Origin: Burkholderiales bacterium
GTDB lineage: Bacteria > Pseudomonadota > Gammaproteobacteria > Burkholderiales > SG8-39
Assembly (NCBI GenBank): GCA_020846575.1
Contig: JADLDQ010000198.1
Span: 1-9,855, forward strand
Reading direction: 5' to 3'
DNA: 9,855 nt
The translations under genes were made by a program, and so were the position numbers. Below the pieces are notes generated by a model. It was not told the origin of the DNA. It saw only the letters and a list, made by a program, of their open reading frames with translations, and ran no database searches. Of this stretch, positions 1 through 6,135 are shown in pieces. Numbering within the stretch: the first letter of the stretch is position 1; each line of letters opens with the position of its first letter.

Positions 1-225
1 CCGGCGAACAACGTGTTCTGCTATTTCATCGGACCGGGCGGATTCGTCATCGAGTACACCAGCGAGGTCGAGCAGGTCGACGAGAACTACAAGGCCGGCA
101 CGCCGCAGGACTGGACCTGGCCGCCGCGGCGCATCGACCGCTGGGGCATCCATCGCGGGCCCATCCCGGAAATGCGCAGGGCGGAGACCGCCGTCGGTTT
201 TCCCGAGAAGCTGTTCACCGTCTGA
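1..225 (+). CDS. VOC family protein, extradiol dioxygenase-like (3' end only)
   Basis: The reading frame is open from the first base of the window and stops at TGA 223-225, leaving the last 74 residues of a larger protein. The fragment contains NVFCYFIGPGGFVIEYT. In vicinal-oxygen-chelate proteins this is the last beta strand, and its Glu (codon 52-54) is the third metal ligand of the His-His-Glu triad of type I extradiol dioxygenases and related glyoxalases. The tail that follows, with DWTWPPRRIDRWGI, resembles C-termini of VOC proteins annotated as biphenyl-2,3-diol 1,2-dioxygenase or glyoxalase in Burkholderiales. The two upstream His ligands lie outside the window, so neither substrate nor activity can be judged. 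The first Bug gene starts about 145 bp downstream on the same strand; co-transcription is possible but unproven. The family call is fairly secure, the ring-cleavage role is inference. Confidence 0.75.
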   Translation, partial: PANNVFCYFIGPGGFVIEYTSEVEQVDENYKAGTPQDWTWPPRRIDRWGIHRGPIPEMRRAETAVGFPEKLFTV

Positions 226-286
226 GCGTCGCGCCGCACAAGGCCTGGAAGACCGAACCGGGCCTGCACGCCTGCGACAAGTGGCG

Positions 287-292
287 TAGTCT
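287..292 (+). promoter_or_regulatory. Possible -10 element upstream of the first Bug gene
   Basis: TAGTCT, followed directly by GCAAC, lies 78 bases before the proposed ATG at 371. A similar string, TAGACT followed by GCACG, precedes the third Bug gene. No convincing -35 hexamer is visible at the right spacing. A 10-bp perfect palindrome, ACCGGCCGGT (328-337), lies between this element and the start codon. Confidence 0.25.
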
Positions 293-370
293 GCAACTCC
301 GGCAGACCCGCCGGGGCGCAGCGCCGGACCGGCCGGTTCTCGTGCGCGTAACAGGGGAGATGAACCCGTG

Positions 371-1339
371 ATGCCGTGCCTCAGGCTCTTATCCGCGCTC
401 GGCACCCTGCTCGTGGCGCTGGGCCACGTCACCGCCGTTCGGGCACAGGAATATCCCGGCAAGCCGGTGCGCATCGTGCTGGCGTTCGCCGCCGGCGCCG
501 GCGGCGATGTGTTCATGCGCGTGGTGGCCGAACAGTTCTCGATCCTCCTCGGCCAGCCCGTGATCATCGACAATCGCGCCGGCGCGGGCGGTGTGGTGGC
601 CACCGAGGCGGTGATCCGCTCGGCGCCGGACGGCTATACCCTGCTCGGCGCGACACCGAACTCGATCATCACACGGCGCTTCCTGTCGCGCTCGAACACC
701 ATCGAGTGGGAGCGCGACCTGACGCCGATCACGGCGCTGTGGAATACGCAGTCGCTGGTGCTGGTCTCCAGCTCGCTTGCGGTGAGCTCGCTGCGCGAGC
801 TGATCGCCTACGCCAGGGCGAATCCGAACAAGGTCCAGTTCGGCACCACCGGCATCGGCACGCACCATCACTTCAACGCCGAGCAGATCATGCAGCGCAC
901 CGGCGCGCAGTTCCTGCACGTTCCCTACAAGGCCAACGCGCAGGCGTACCAGGACCTGGTCGGGGGCTCGCTTCCCATGGTGATCGGCATCGCCGAGAGC
1001 GCCCAGTCCTTTCTCAAGACCGGGAGGATCCGCGTGCTCGCGGTGGTCGAGTACAAGAGCAACGCCTTCCCGGGCGTGCCCGCGGTGGCGGACGTGGTTC
1101 CCGGTTTCGAGCCCGCGCCCTCGTGGACGGGGCTGTTCGGCCCCGCCCGGTTGCCCGAGGCGGTCCTGCGCCGGCTGAGCAGCGACATCCTGAAGGCCGT
1201 CGACACGCCGCAGGTACGCTCGCGGCAGGGGTTCGACATCATCGGCGACACCCCGGAGGCGTTCATCGCCCGCATCCGGCGCGAAACCGCGCTGCTCGCG
1301 GGCATCGTGAAGGCCGCCCACATCCAGCCGGTCGACTGA
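371..1339 (+). CDS. Bug/TctC family periplasmic substrate-binding protein (first of three in tandem)
   Basis: Encodes a 322-residue extracytoplasmic solute receptor of the Bug (TctC) family, which in characterised members captures carboxylates or other small organic molecules for a tripartite tricarboxylate transporter. A Sec signal peptide spans residues 1-25, with predicted cleavage at AVRA/QEYP. The mature protein opens with the family hallmark YPGKPVRIV, then the ligand loop AAGAGGDVFMR (Asp46), NRAGAGG, PDGYTLL, and later LHVPYK and GVPAVADVVPGFE. Length is typical. ATG 371 is preferred over an in-frame GTG at 368 because AGGGGAGA (353-360) is better spaced from it. The segment after PDGYTLL is atypical: SRSNTIEWERDLTPI replaces the common LPYDPxRDFTPI. 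No membrane subunits are encoded nearby, so this is an orphan receptor. The ligand is unknown; the DVFxR loop is shared with the next gene, suggesting the two are the closest pair. Confidence 0.92.
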   Translation: MPCLRLLSALGTLLVALGHVTAVRAQEYPGKPVRIVLAFAAGAGGDVFMRVVAEQFSILLGQPVIIDNRAGAGGVVATEAVIRSAPDGYTLLGATPNSIITRRFLSRSNTIEWERDLTPITALWNTQSLVLVSSSLAVSSLRELIAYARANPNKVQFGTTGIGTHHHFNAEQIMQRTGAQFLHVPYKANAQAYQDLVGGSLPMVIGIAESAQSFLKTGRIRVLAVVEYKSNAFPGVPAVADVVPGFEPAPSWTGLFGPARLPEAVLRRLSSDILKAVDTPQVRSRQGFDIIGDTPEAFIARIRRETALLAGIVKAAHIQPVD

Positions 1340-1349
1340 GCCGGGATGA

Positions 1350-1370
1350 GCGCGCCTGTCGCGGGCGCGC
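1350..1370 (+). terminator. GC-rich stem-loop between the first and second Bug genes
   Basis: GCGCGCC (1350-1356) and GGCGCGC (1364-1370) form a perfect 7-bp all-G/C stem around a 7-base loop, starting 10 bases after the stop codon. No T-run follows, so it is not a standard intrinsic terminator. It could be a weak terminator, an mRNA-stabilising end or a chance GC-rich dyad. Confidence 0.35.
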
Positions 1371-1436
1371 GAACTGTCAGTATGCAATCGTTCCAACGCC
1401 GCGGCGACCTGCCGCAACGACTCAAAGGGGAGAGGT

Positions 1437-2405
1437 ATGGACCTGACACGAATCGCCGCCGCCGCGACGCTCGCGCTCGGCATCTCGAGCGCGAGCGCGC
1501 AGCAGTATCCGGCGCACCCGGTGCGCATCTTCGTTCCCTTCGCCGCCGGCGGCGGCCTGGACGTCTTCGTCAGGCCTCTCGCCGCGGAGCTGGCATCGAG
1601 ATGGGCCCAGCCGGTGATCGTCGAGAACCGCGCCGGGGCGGGAGGGAACCTCGGCGCCGAGGCGGTCGCCAAGTCGCCGCCGGACGGGCACGTCTTGCTG
1701 GCCACCATCAACCAGACATTCGCCGCGAATCGCTACCTGTACAAGTCGCTTCCGTACGACGCCGACCGCAGCTTCATCCCGATCAGCCTGATGGTGCAGT
1801 ACGACATGCTTCTGGTCGCTCACGCCTCGGTGCGCGCCGCGGACTTGCGCGAGCTGGTGGCGCTTGCGCGCCAGGGAAAGGGAAAACTCGCCTACGGTTC
1901 CTTTGGAGTCGGCAGCCAGGCGCAGCTTGCATTCGAGATGCTGAACAAGAAGGAGGGACTGGACCTGCTGCACGTGCCGTACAACGGCATCGGCCCCGTC
2001 ATGCGGGCGCTCACGGCCGGAGAGGTTCCGCTTGCCACGGGAAGCGTGGCGGTCGCAGGCGAACTCATCCGCTCGGGAAAGCTCAAGGCCCTCGCCATCA
2101 TGGGCAAGCAGCGAGCGCCGCAGCTTCCCGGCGTACCGACGAGCGCCGAACTCGGTTACCCGTATCTGCTGCAGTGGATCTGGTTCGGGCTGTTCGCACC
2201 GGCCGGGACGCCGGAGGCGATCGTCGAGAAGATCGGCGCCGACGTGCGCGCGGTGCTGAAGACCCGCGAATTCTCCGAGCGGCACGCGATCTCCAAGGGG
2301 ATGGGAGTCGTAGCGAGCATGCCGCAGGACCTGTCCGCAGCGATCCGGGAGGAGACCGCGTTGGTCGGCGAGATGATACGCGCGGCGGGCATCCGCCCCG
2401 AGTGA
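1437..2405 (+). CDS. Bug/TctC family periplasmic substrate-binding protein (second of three in tandem)
   Basis: Encodes 322 residues. The signal peptide is residues 1-21, with cleavage at ASA/QQYP. The fold motifs appear in order: YPAHPVRIF, ligand loop AAGGGLDVFVR with Asp42, ENRAGAGGN, PPDGHVLL (His replaces the usual Tyr), LPYDADRSFIPI, LLHVPYNG and LPGVPTSAELG. The start ATG is fixed by an unusually purine-rich ribosome site, AAAGGGGAGAGG (1425-1435 region), immediately upstream. The gene lies 97 bp after the first Bug gene, with a stem-loop in the gap, and may belong to the same transcript. Ligand loop and overall layout match the upstream gene (AAGxGxDVFxR in both), consistent with tandem duplication followed by divergence. 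Known members bind carboxylates, nicotinate or amino acids, but the substrate cannot be read from sequence. No transporter membrane genes are adjacent. Confidence 0.92.
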   Translation: MDLTRIAAAATLALGISSASAQQYPAHPVRIFVPFAAGGGLDVFVRPLAAELASRWAQPVIVENRAGAGGNLGAEAVAKSPPDGHVLLATINQTFAANRYLYKSLPYDADRSFIPISLMVQYDMLLVAHASVRAADLRELVALARQGKGKLAYGSFGVGSQAQLAFEMLNKKEGLDLLHVPYNGIGPVMRALTAGEVPLATGSVAVAGELIRSGKLKALAIMGKQRAPQLPGVPTSAELGYPYLLQWIWFGLFAPAGTPEAIVEKIGADVRAVLKTREFSERHAISKGMGVVASMPQDLSAAIREETALVGEMIRAAGIRPE

Positions 2406-2508
2406 GGGGCGCTGCGCCACCGATCCGACTCGCCCATCGCGCGCGTCACGCCTGCGCCACCCGACCCGGCGCAACCCGTTCAGGTGCGGCCGTCGGGTCC
2501 GGATCGGC

Positions 2509-2514
2509 TAGACT
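2509..2514 (+). promoter_or_regulatory. Possible -10 element upstream of the third Bug gene
   Basis: TAGACT followed by GCACGG sits in the 175-bp gap between the second and third Bug genes. It is followed at 2528-2542 by a perfect dyad, GCGGGCG-C-CGCCCGC, which would fall just after the transcription start if this is a real -10, as an operator or 5' hairpin would. No clear -35 hexamer is visible. This is weak evidence for an independent promoter of the third gene. Confidence 0.3.
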
Positions 2515-2580
2515 GCACGGCACTGCTGCGGGCGCCGCCCGCGGCTCCCACGAGTGACTCGAACGAGGAGAAACAGCCCG

Positions 2581-3624
2581 ATGCGTACAGACGCTGCCGC
2601 GCATGCCCCGCGGCCCGGCGCACGTCCAGGGCGCGGGCAGGCACGGCGCTGCGCCACCCCCGTGAAACGAGTGGCCGGCGCGACGCTGGCGGCGGCGCTG
2701 CTGGTCGCGCCGGGCGCTCAGGCCCAGGACTTTCCCGCCAGGACGGTCCGCGTCATCGTGCCCTCCTCGCCCGGCGGCGGGATCGATTCCACCGCGCGCG
2801 TCGTGAGCGCCAGGCTCGCCGAACTGTGGGGCCAGTCCACGGTGATCGAGAACCGGGCGGGCGGCTCGATGATCATCGGGGCGGAGGCCGCCGCCAAGTC
2901 CAGGCCGGACGGCTACACCCTGTTCTTCGCGCACGACGGCACCATGTCGATGAACCCGGTGGTGTTCCCGAAGCTTCCGTACGATCCGCAGCGGGACTTC
3001 GTGCCCCTGTCACTGGTCACCGCCGCGCCGCTGATCCTGGTGGTCCACCCCTCGGTCGGTGTCGCCTCCGTGCGGGAACTGATCGCCTACGCCCGCGCCA
3101 ACCCGGGACGGCTGAATCACGCCACCGGCGGCACCGCGACGCTGCTCGCCCTGGAGCTGTTCAAGGCATTCGCGAAAGTGGAGATCGCGAGCGTGAACTA
3201 CAAGGGCCTCGCCCCGGCCAACGCGAGCCTGCTGGCCGGGGAGACCCAGCTCGGGTTCCCGGACCTGGGCAGCGGCGCGGCCGCACTGCGCACGGGTAAG
3301 CTGCGCCTTGTCGCCGTGGCCGACGCCAGGCGCTCGAAGTTCTTTCCGGACGTGCCCACTTTCGCCGAGGCCGGTCTGCCGGGTTACGAGACGCGCACCT
3401 GGGTGGCCGCCTTCGCGCCGGCTGGCACGCCGCCCGCCGTCTCCGCGAAGATCGAGAACGACATCCGGCGGGCGCTCTCGGCGGCCGAGGTACGCGAGAG
3501 GCTCGAGCGGCTGAACTTCGACGTGGTCGGCTCCTCCGGCGAGGAGCTCGCGCGCGTCATGCGCGCGGACACCGAGAAGTGGGGCAAGCTCATCCGCGAG
3601 CGCGGGCTCAAGCTCGAGCAGTAG
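2581..3624 (+). CDS. Bug/TctC family periplasmic substrate-binding protein with extended signal-peptide N-region
   Basis: Encodes 347 residues from ATG 2581, which is preceded by GAGGAG (2565-2570) at good spacing. A GTG at 2554 would add 9 residues but would place the SD inside the gene. The signal sequence is odd: about 30 Arg/Ala/Pro-rich residues come before the hydrophobic stretch VAGATLAAALLVAPGAQA, with cleavage at AQA48/QDFP. Starting instead at GTG 2662 would give a normal 21-residue signal peptide, but that codon has no visible SD. The mature domain is typical: FPARTVRVIVP, loop SSPGGGIDSTAR (Asp69), ENRAGG, PDGYTLFF, LPYDPQRDFVPL, VNYKGL and DVPTFAEAGLPGYE. It differs in its ligand loop from the two upstream paralogues, so it probably binds another molecule. 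It ends 30 bp from the convergent stop of the SDR gene, and no obvious bidirectional terminator fills that gap. Confidence 0.9.
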   Translation: MRTDAAAHAPRPGARPGRGQARRCATPVKRVAGATLAAALLVAPGAQAQDFPARTVRVIVPSSPGGGIDSTARVVSARLAELWGQSTVIENRAGGSMIIGAEAAAKSRPDGYTLFFAHDGTMSMNPVVFPKLPYDPQRDFVPLSLVTAAPLILVVHPSVGVASVRELIAYARANPGRLNHATGGTATLLALELFKAFAKVEIASVNYKGLAPANASLLAGETQLGFPDLGSGAAALRTGKLRLVAVADARRSKFFPDVPTFAEAGLPGYETRTWVAAFAPAGTPPAVSAKIENDIRRALSAAEVRERLERLNFDVVGSSGEELARVMRADTEKWGKLIRERGLKLEQ

Positions 3625-3654
3625 GCGCTGGGCTGCTGCTGCCGGCGCAGGGCG

Positions 3655-4425
3655 CTACGGCCTGGCGAGGCGGAACCCGGCGTCCACCATGAGCAGCTCG
3701 CCGGTGACATGCCGTGCGGCCTCCAGCAGCCACACGATCGGCTCGGCGACATCCTGTGGCGTGCTCGCCGCACGCAGCGGGGCGTTCGCCTCGGTCTTGC
3801 GCAAGGCGCTCGCATAGCGTTCCGATCCCAGGCCCTGTTCCATCCAGCGCGATTTCACGAATCCGGGGCACACCGCGTTGACGCGGATCTGCGGCCCCAG
3901 GGCGCGCGCCAGCGTCACGGTGAGGCTGTTGAGCGCGGCCTTGGAAGCCGCGTAGGCGATACAGCTGCCGCTGCCGGTGAGCGCGGCAAGCGCCGAGACG
4001 TTGACGATCGCCCCGCTCGCGGCCTGCTTCATGTGCGGCGCCACCGCGCGCACCATCTGGAACGCTCCGACGACATTGACCGCGTAGATTCGCAGGAAAT
4101 CCTCCGAGCCGAGGCCTTCCAGATCGGCGTGCTCGACGAAGCGGGTCGTTCCGGCATTGTTGACGAGATAATCGATGCGTCCCCAGCGCGCCATCGCCGC
4201 CTGGGCCATCGCGCGGCACGCGGCGTCGTCGGAGACATCGGCCTGGTGCACGGCGGCTTCCACGCCCAGCGCCTCGCAGCGCGTCGCGACCGATTGCGCA
4301 TCGCAGCGGCTTCGAGAGTAATTGACGAGCACGTTGACGCCCTTGCCCGCCAGCGCCTCGGCCGTCGCGGCGCCGATGCCGCTCGCCGATCCGGTGACGA
4401 TCGCGACCTTGCGTACAACCGCCAT
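3655..4425 (-). CDS. Short-chain dehydrogenase/reductase (SDR, classical type)
   Basis: Encodes a 256-residue Rossmann-fold oxidoreductase, the usual length for classical SDRs. Visible motifs are the cofactor-binding TGSASGIG (residues 11-18), NNAG (89-92), the active-site Asn in AVNVVGAF (N117), YAASK with Y158 and K162, and the PG after NAVC (187-188). After the Gly-rich motif, NYSRSR lacks an acidic residue at the end of strand 2 and carries Arg residues, which suggests NADP(H) preference. The catalytic Ser normally sits 13 residues before the Tyr. Here that position is Ala145 (codon 3991-3993) and a Ser lies one residue earlier (S144), so the triad is altered. The gene is last in the minus-strand unit, 27 bp after the cupin stop, and its own SD is weak (GGGAA), consistent with translation from the same mRNA. 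Its substrate is unknown; a role in oxidising an alcohol or dihydrodiol intermediate is inference. Confidence 0.92.
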   Translation of the reverse strand: MAVVRKVAIVTGSASGIGAATAEALAGKGVNVLVNYSRSRCDAQSVATRCEALGVEAAVHQADVSDDAACRAMAQAAMARWGRIDYLVNNAGTTRFVEHADLEGLGSEDFLRIYAVNVVGAFQMVRAVAPHMKQAASGAIVNVSALAALTGSGSCIAYAASKAALNSLTVTLARALGPQIRVNAVCPGFVKSRWMEQGLGSERYASALRKTEANAPLRAASTPQDVAEPIVWLLEAARHVTGELLMVDAGFRLARP

Positions 4426-4452
4426 GCGCGCGTTCCCGGGTCGCTGGCGCCG

Positions 4453-5010
4453 TCAGCGCGCCGCCGCGATCAGCACGAAAGCCACGCGGCAATAGGCCCC
4501 GGAGCGGTTGCTCCAGGCGTGGTTGGTGCCGCGCTGCACCAGCACGTCTCCCGCCTTGAGCACCGTCTCGCCACCGTCGAGAATGGCGACGATCTCCCCG
4601 CTCAGGACGAACGCGTAGTCGATCGTGTCGGTCTGGTGCATGCTCGGATGCGGTCCGTCCGGCCGGCGCGTCACGCCGTCTTCGGGGTGTGACCCCGCTT
4701 GCCGGATCACCCGTTCCATGTCCTCCAGGGCTCGCCTCCTGTCTTCCGAGTCACGGGGTTCCGGCGGGAAATCGATGATGTTCACCACCGACCCGCCGGC
4801 CGGCGGCATTATCCCGTGCACCTCGGCGCTGCGATCGCCCTCGCCGAGCGGCGCCGGCACCGGCCCGGTCGCCCAGGCGCGCGCCCAGCGCAACCCGGGG
4901 CGTCCCGGCACCTCGTGTGAAATCAGGGGTGCGTCTTCGAGGAACCGCGATCGGCCGGCGGCATCGTCTGCGGTGACCACGCGGCGGATCATTGGAAGGA
5001 CGTGTGACAT
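4453..5010 (-). CDS. Cupin domain-containing protein
   Basis: Encodes 185 residues; the single cupin barrel is in the C-terminal half. Motif 1 appears as MHQTDTIDYAFVLSGEI (from residue 124), giving His125 and, at the place of the usual Glu ligand, Asp131. Motif 2 appears as GDVLVQRGTNHAW (154-166) with His164. This HxTxTIDY / VQRGTNHAW signature is seen in a group of cupins found in catabolic regions of Proteobacteria. They probably bind a divalent metal; whether they are dioxygenases, isomerases or sensors is not established. The start ATG at 5010 is chosen for AGGAGAA (5018-5024) just upstream. A longer in-frame start at 5133 would overlap the Bug stop as ATGA and add 41 low-complexity, Arg-rich residues; I consider it less likely. 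A possible promoter lies at 5060-5065. Confidence 0.87.
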   Translation of the reverse strand: MSHVLPMIRRVVTADDAAGRSRFLEDAPLISHEVPGRPGLRWARAWATGPVPAPLGEGDRSAEVHGIMPPAGGSVVNIIDFPPEPRDSEDRRRALEDMERVIRQAGSHPEDGVTRRPDGPHPSMHQTDTIDYAFVLSGEIVAILDGGETVLKAGDVLVQRGTNHAWSNRSGAYCRVAFVLIAAAR

Positions 5011-5024
5011 GCGAAGGTTCTCCT

Positions 5025-5039
5025 GGCGCCGTGGGCGCC
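5025..5039 (-). promoter_or_regulatory. GC hairpin abutting the cupin ribosome-binding site
   Basis: Two copies of GGCGCC (5025-5030 and 5034-5039) separated by three bases can pair as a 6-bp stem in the minus-strand mRNA. The hairpin ends directly next to the SD AGGAGAA (5018-5024) of the cupin gene and could modulate ribosome access. The loop is tight and no ligand-binding structure is recognisable. Confidence 0.3.
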
Positions 5040-5059
5040 GCAAACCAGGGTCGCTGCCG

Positions 5060-5065
5060 ATTGTA
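5060..5065 (-). promoter_or_regulatory. Possible internal -10 element (TACAAT) for cupin and SDR genes
   Basis: Read on the minus strand, GGATACAATCGG contains TACAAT, one mismatch from the sigma70 -10 consensus, 49 bases upstream of the cupin ATG in the 119-bp gap after the Bug gene. A good -35 hexamer is not visible in the GC-rich upstream stretch. It is the best -10 match noticed in the window and may give the cupin-SDR pair separate expression. Confidence 0.4.
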
Positions 5066-5129
5066 TCCGAGCCGTCTCGTCGCGCGCCGCGCGCCTGCGC
5101 TGCATACCGGGCGTCCTTCGCCTCCCGGC

Positions 5130-6110
5130 TCATCGCTCCGGTTGAATGCCTGCGGCCTTCACGGCCCTGCCGGTGGATTGCGTTCCCTGTCTGATCATCC
5201 GTGCGAAATCCTCCGGCGAAGTCCAGATGGCCCTCTGCGCGTTCTCGTCCAGCGTGCGCACGATCTCGGGCGCGGCGAGCGCCGCCTTGACCTCCGCGCC
5301 CAGACGCTCGACGATCGCGCGCGGCAGGCCTGCCGGTCCGAAAAACCCGATCCAGTCGGCCGGCCGCTCGAAACCGGGAACCACCTCGGCGACCGCCGGG
5401 ACCTCGGGCAGGCCCGGGTAGCGGTCGGCGGTCAGCATCCCGACGATCCGGATCTTTCCCGAGCGAGACAGCGGCAGCTGCGACTGCAGGGTCGAGAAGG
5501 TCATGGAGATGCGGCCGGCCGCCAGGTCCGGCAGAGCCTGGACCGCGCTCTTGTACGGCACGTGCAGGATGTCCACGCCGGCGGCGCGCTTGAACAGCTC
5601 CCCGGTGAGGTGGAACACGGTTCCCAGCCCCGCGCTGCTGTAGGTGAGCTTTCCCGGATTGCGCTTCGCGTACTCCACCAGCTCCCGAAGCGAGTTCAGG
5701 GGCCCCGCAGGACCGACCGCCCGACTGTGGTAGGTATCGATAGCCGACGCGATCGGCGTGAAGTCCCGCACCGGGTCGTAGGGTAGTTCCTTCGAGAGAA
5801 ACACCGCGATCACGTGGGTGCTGGGCGTGGTGAACAGCAGCGTGTAGCCGTCGGCCGGCGCTTTCGCAACCGCCGCGGCACCGATGATTCCGCCGGCGCC
5901 GACCCGGTTGTCGGTCACCAGAGGTTGGTCCAGCGCTTCCCCCATTTTCCTGGCGAGCAGCCGTGCCGAGACGTCCACGGTCGAACCGGGCGGAAATCCC
6001 ACCACCAGCCGGATCGGCTTCGAAGGATAGGGTTGCGCGCGCGCCTGCGCGCCCCAGAGCGCCACACCCGCAAGGACGAGGCACGCGGACAACAATCTTG
6101 TGATCGCCAT
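5130..6110 (-). CDS. Bug/TctC family periplasmic substrate-binding protein (in the minus-strand enzyme unit)
   Basis: Encodes 326 residues from ATG 6110, with AAGGAG six bases upstream. Two upstream in-frame ATGs (6125 and 6134) would place that SD inside the coding sequence and are rejected. The signal peptide is residues 1-25, cleaved at ARA/QPYP. Mature motifs are YPSKPIRLVVGF, loop PPGSTVDVSAR (Asp46), DNRVGAGGIIG, PADGYTLLFTTPSTHV, LPYDPVRDFTPI, ILHVPYKS and LPEVPAVAEVVPGFE. The loop PGSTVD differs from those of the three + strand Bug proteins, so the ligand is probably different. The gene begins 25 bp after the flavin monooxygenase stop and so very likely shares its transcript. That makes it the receptor most directly linked to the enzymes, plausibly capturing or sensing their substrate. 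It has no TctA/TctB partners in the window. Confidence 0.92.
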   Translation of the reverse strand: MAITRLLSACLVLAGVALWGAQARAQPYPSKPIRLVVGFPPGSTVDVSARLLARKMGEALDQPLVTDNRVGAGGIIGAAAVAKAPADGYTLLFTTPSTHVIAVFLSKELPYDPVRDFTPIASAIDTYHSRAVGPAGPLNSLRELVEYAKRNPGKLTYSSAGLGTVFHLTGELFKRAAGVDILHVPYKSAVQALPDLAAGRISMTFSTLQSQLPLSRSGKIRIVGMLTADRYPGLPEVPAVAEVVPGFERPADWIGFFGPAGLPRAIVERLGAEVKAALAAPEIVRTLDENAQRAIWTSPEDFARMIRQGTQSTGRAVKAAGIQPER

Positions 6111-6135
6111 TTCTCTCTCCTTCATTGGCTGCATG

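Noticed and set aside
389..1711. 440-codon open frame on the minus strand opposite the first Bug gene
   Set aside because: It is antisense to a gene with a clear signal peptide and family motifs, runs into the second Bug gene, is rich in Arg/His/Gly and shows no domain. It is a high-GC shadow frame.
2408..2418. GGCGC-T-GCGCC dyad just after the second Bug stop codon as a terminator
   Set aside because: It is too short, has a one-base centre and no T-run. Dyads of this size are expected by chance at this GC content.
1346..2557. 403-codon + strand frame overlapping the second Bug gene
   Set aside because: Arg/Gly-rich out-of-frame translation of the Bug gene, with no motif or SD.
3625..3654. 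Bidirectional terminator between the convergent third Bug gene and the SDR
   Set aside because: The 30-bp gap contains only imperfect CTGC/GCAG pairing and no T- or A-run, so no terminator can be claimed.
4453..6084. 543-codon minus-strand frame joining the cupin to a long N-terminal part
   Set aside because: The N-terminal part overlaps the Bug gene in another frame and reads as a Gly/Arg-rich shadow. Only the cupin from 5010 (possibly 5133) has conserved sequence and an SD.
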